From Granulosicoccus sp036478595 (lineage in GTDB: Bacteria; Pseudomonadota; Gammaproteobacteria; Granulosicoccales; Granulosicoccaceae): a DNA stretch of 64,000 nucleotides. Position 1 is the stretch's first letter; every line of letters starts with the position of its first letter. Where the stretch lies: the NCBI GenBank assembly GCA_036478595.1, contig JAZGEF010000003.1, forward strand, positions 124,001 to 188,000. The letters are read 5' to 3'. The notes under the pieces are model-generated. The model was given only the letters and a program-made list of their open reading frames with translations, did not search any database and had not been told where the DNA came from. A program made the position numbers and the translations under genes. Below, in pieces: positions 62,752-64,000 of this stretch.

Positions 62752-64000
62752 GTACAATCGCTCTAGGCCCACCAGCAATAACAGCAGCAGCGTGATCACC
62801 CGCACACTACCTGAACCGCCCGAGCGTTGAGGCGTTGGGGCACTTGGCGATACTGGATCAAAAATCGCCGTTGATTGTGTAATCACAGCCGTAGCAAGAT
62901 CAATACTCAAGGCATTATTGATAGGTTCTGGATCATGAAGATCCACCACCACCTGCGCGTTAATTAATCCTCTATTGGCACTTAGCCCCAATTCAATATC
63001 ATAAGAAGACGCTGCCCCCAGGTTTGCGAGCACACATTCAGCACTGCCAGGGGATTGCGCAACACAACTCGTCGGCCATTGAATCTCTACGCCCACCGCA
63101 TCCACATTAACGCGAGCAGTTATTGGGATAAACGAGTCGTTATTGCGAACATTCAAGGTGACAGTATCTTCTTCAATGCTTGCGCTCATTTGCACGTCAA
63201 CCGCGTTGCCCAAACATTGCTTAGCTCTGGCAAGCCCCACCTTATCAACACTGCAATGGCTAAATTCTGCCTGAGTGTTTCCAGAAATACGTGGCCACAT
63301 TATTTTGCCACTATCTGCCTGACACGCTGTTTCACTATCGTGGAGTGCGCCAAGCGAATGGCCAATTTCATGAGCGGTTAATACATCGGCATAACTACTC
63401 GGCGTAGTCAGGCCAACGTCATAACCATCAAGCCGGCACAGGGTGTCTATCCAAGCTAGGCCTAGCGTACGATCAACCGTACTAGCACCAGTAAATAGAT
63501 AAACCAGAGCACTCTTGTTAAACAACACCTTTTGCTGCACGCGGTAGTCGCGGAATGATTCCAGCAAACTCTCCAGCGTGCCTCGCTCATCAGTCACAAC
63601 CGGTGGGCTACCGCCGCTTAAGGACTGAACCTTATCGATAGATAACGCCAAGCCCTGCTCACGGTATATACCGTCAGCCATATTAATATTATTGAGTGCC
63701 TGCGCTACACCTTGGCCGCCGTAATAATCATCAAAAGCCGCGTCCACAACAATTGACATCGACACCAAACGAGTTGCGCTTTGCGTCCCAGCCATTCGCG
63801 TTTGGATACTTAGTTTTTCGCTCGGCGCATTCAGGTAGTCTGATTGAACCGCATCGTATGCGCCCTGCGCGCGCATGCCAGCCTTGTAGTAATCCATCGT
63901 GCCGATCATCTGGTCAGCTCGCAGCTTTGAACGTTGGCCATTAATTGAGATCATGCCATTAACTGCTTGCCCATCTATCACTACTCGTGCCCATGAATCA
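62731..64000 (-). CDS. Secreted reprolysin-like zinc metalloprotease with GlyGly-CTERM-like tail (5' part outside the window)
   Basis: At least 422 residues; the open frame continues past the right edge, so the ATG/GTG near 63981 is not the true start. The zinc motif HEIGHSLGALHD (H-E-x-x-H-x-x-G-x-x-H-D) is that of M12B/reprolysin-type metzincins; a Met-turn candidate lies in GKIMWPRIS. A C-terminal domain of beta strands follows. The end is RSGGSGS, a hydrophobic run of Leu, and LYLRR: a GlyGly-CTERM-like signal, which in other bacteria is processed by rhombosortase after export through type II secretion. Neither system is in the window. Confidence 0.8.
   Translation of the reverse strand, partial: DSWARVVIDGQAVNGMISINGQRSKLRADQMIGTMDYYKAGMRAQGAYDAVQSDYLNAPSEKLSIQTRMAGTQSATRLVSMSIVVDAAFDDYYGGQGVAQALNNINMADGIYREQGLALSIDKVQSLSGGSPPVVTDERGTLESLLESFRDYRVQQKVLFNKSALVYLFTGASTVDRTLGLAWIDTLCRLDGYDVGLTTPSSYADVLTAHEIGHSLGALHDSETACQADSGKIMWPRISGNTQAEFSHCSVDKVGLARAKQCLGNAVDVQMSASIEEDTVTLNVRNNDSFIPITARVNVDAVGVEIQWPTSCVAQSPGSAECVLANLGAASSYDIELGLSANRGLINAQVVVDLHDPEPINNALSIDLATAVITQSTAIFDPVSPSAPTPQRSGGSGSVRVITLLLLLLVGLERLYLRRPYC

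Overview
The window comes from a gammaproteobacterium with a FleQ-type flagellar hierarchy and type IV pili. The grounds are a fleQ homologue with an atypical receiver, an FlgM anti-sigma factor, a PilS-PilR-pilin-PilB-PilC-PilD-CoaE block, DciA, BamD, LpoA, SspB, a meso-diaminopimelate-type MurE, and a canonical division and cell-wall (dcw) cluster whose flanks follow the Pseudomonas order (rsmI-lpoA-yraN ... sspB-petCBA on one side, lpxC-dciA-M23 peptidase-secA-argJ on the other). Genus cannot be read from the sequence alone.

Region 1 (1-7.4 kb): a truncated fleQ, flgM behind a sigma-28-like promoter, a small membrane protein, and a heat-shock IbpA-type chaperone with a near-consensus sigma-32 promoter and its own terminator. 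These are followed by a five-gene accessory operon (PIG-L deacetylase, NAD-dependent sugar epimerase, WecG/TagA-type glycosyltransferase, radical SAM enzyme, methyltransferase). That operon looks like a glycan or glycolipid tailoring module of unknown product and is the least conventional part of the window.

Region 2 (7.4-19.3 kb): a DUF4153 membrane protein; a lipoprotein with aspartate-rich thrombospondin type 3 repeats, broken by a single frameshift; a tRNA-Ala(GGC) gene followed by tandem degenerate copies of its own 3' end; gltX; a PP2C-type phosphatase; clpB (sigma-32 promoter inside the end of pgeF); pgeF and rluD; and bamD divergent from rluD.

Region 3 (19.3-29 kb): the type IV pilus block. 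pilS-pilR are followed by a cluster of TGTCA palindromes and a sigma-54 promoter in front of two tandem, cysteine-free pilin genes separated by a strong terminator, then pilB-pilC-pilD-coaE. mutT closes the convergent side.

Region 4 (29-52.5 kb, all on the minus strand except dciA): the dcw cluster, mraZ-rsmH-ftsL-ftsI-murE-murF-mraY-murD-ftsW-murG-murC-ddlB-ftsQ-ftsA-ftsZ-lpxC, with nearly every junction overlapping as ATGA or TAATG/TGATG. It continues into an M23 peptidase, secA, argJ and mutT. The mraZ promoter has TTGACC-17-TATAGT, four GTG boxes at exact 10-bp intervals (a likely MraZ autoregulatory operator) and a 10-bp inverted repeat overlapping the -35.

Region 5 (52.5-64 kb): a small outer-membrane barrel protein; rnpB (RNase P RNA) with a 5 x 16-bp perfect tandem repeat where its promoter should lie; rsmI, lpoA, yraN and sspB; the cytochrome bc1 operon petABC; a DegS-like protease; a DUF1919 protein; and the C-terminal part of a reprolysin-like metalloprotease ending in a GlyGly-CTERM-like sorting tail.

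Most of the window is well-known core machinery. The features most worth checking are the accessory glycan operon, the rnpB upstream minisatellite, the tRNA-derived repeats and the frameshifted lipoprotein.
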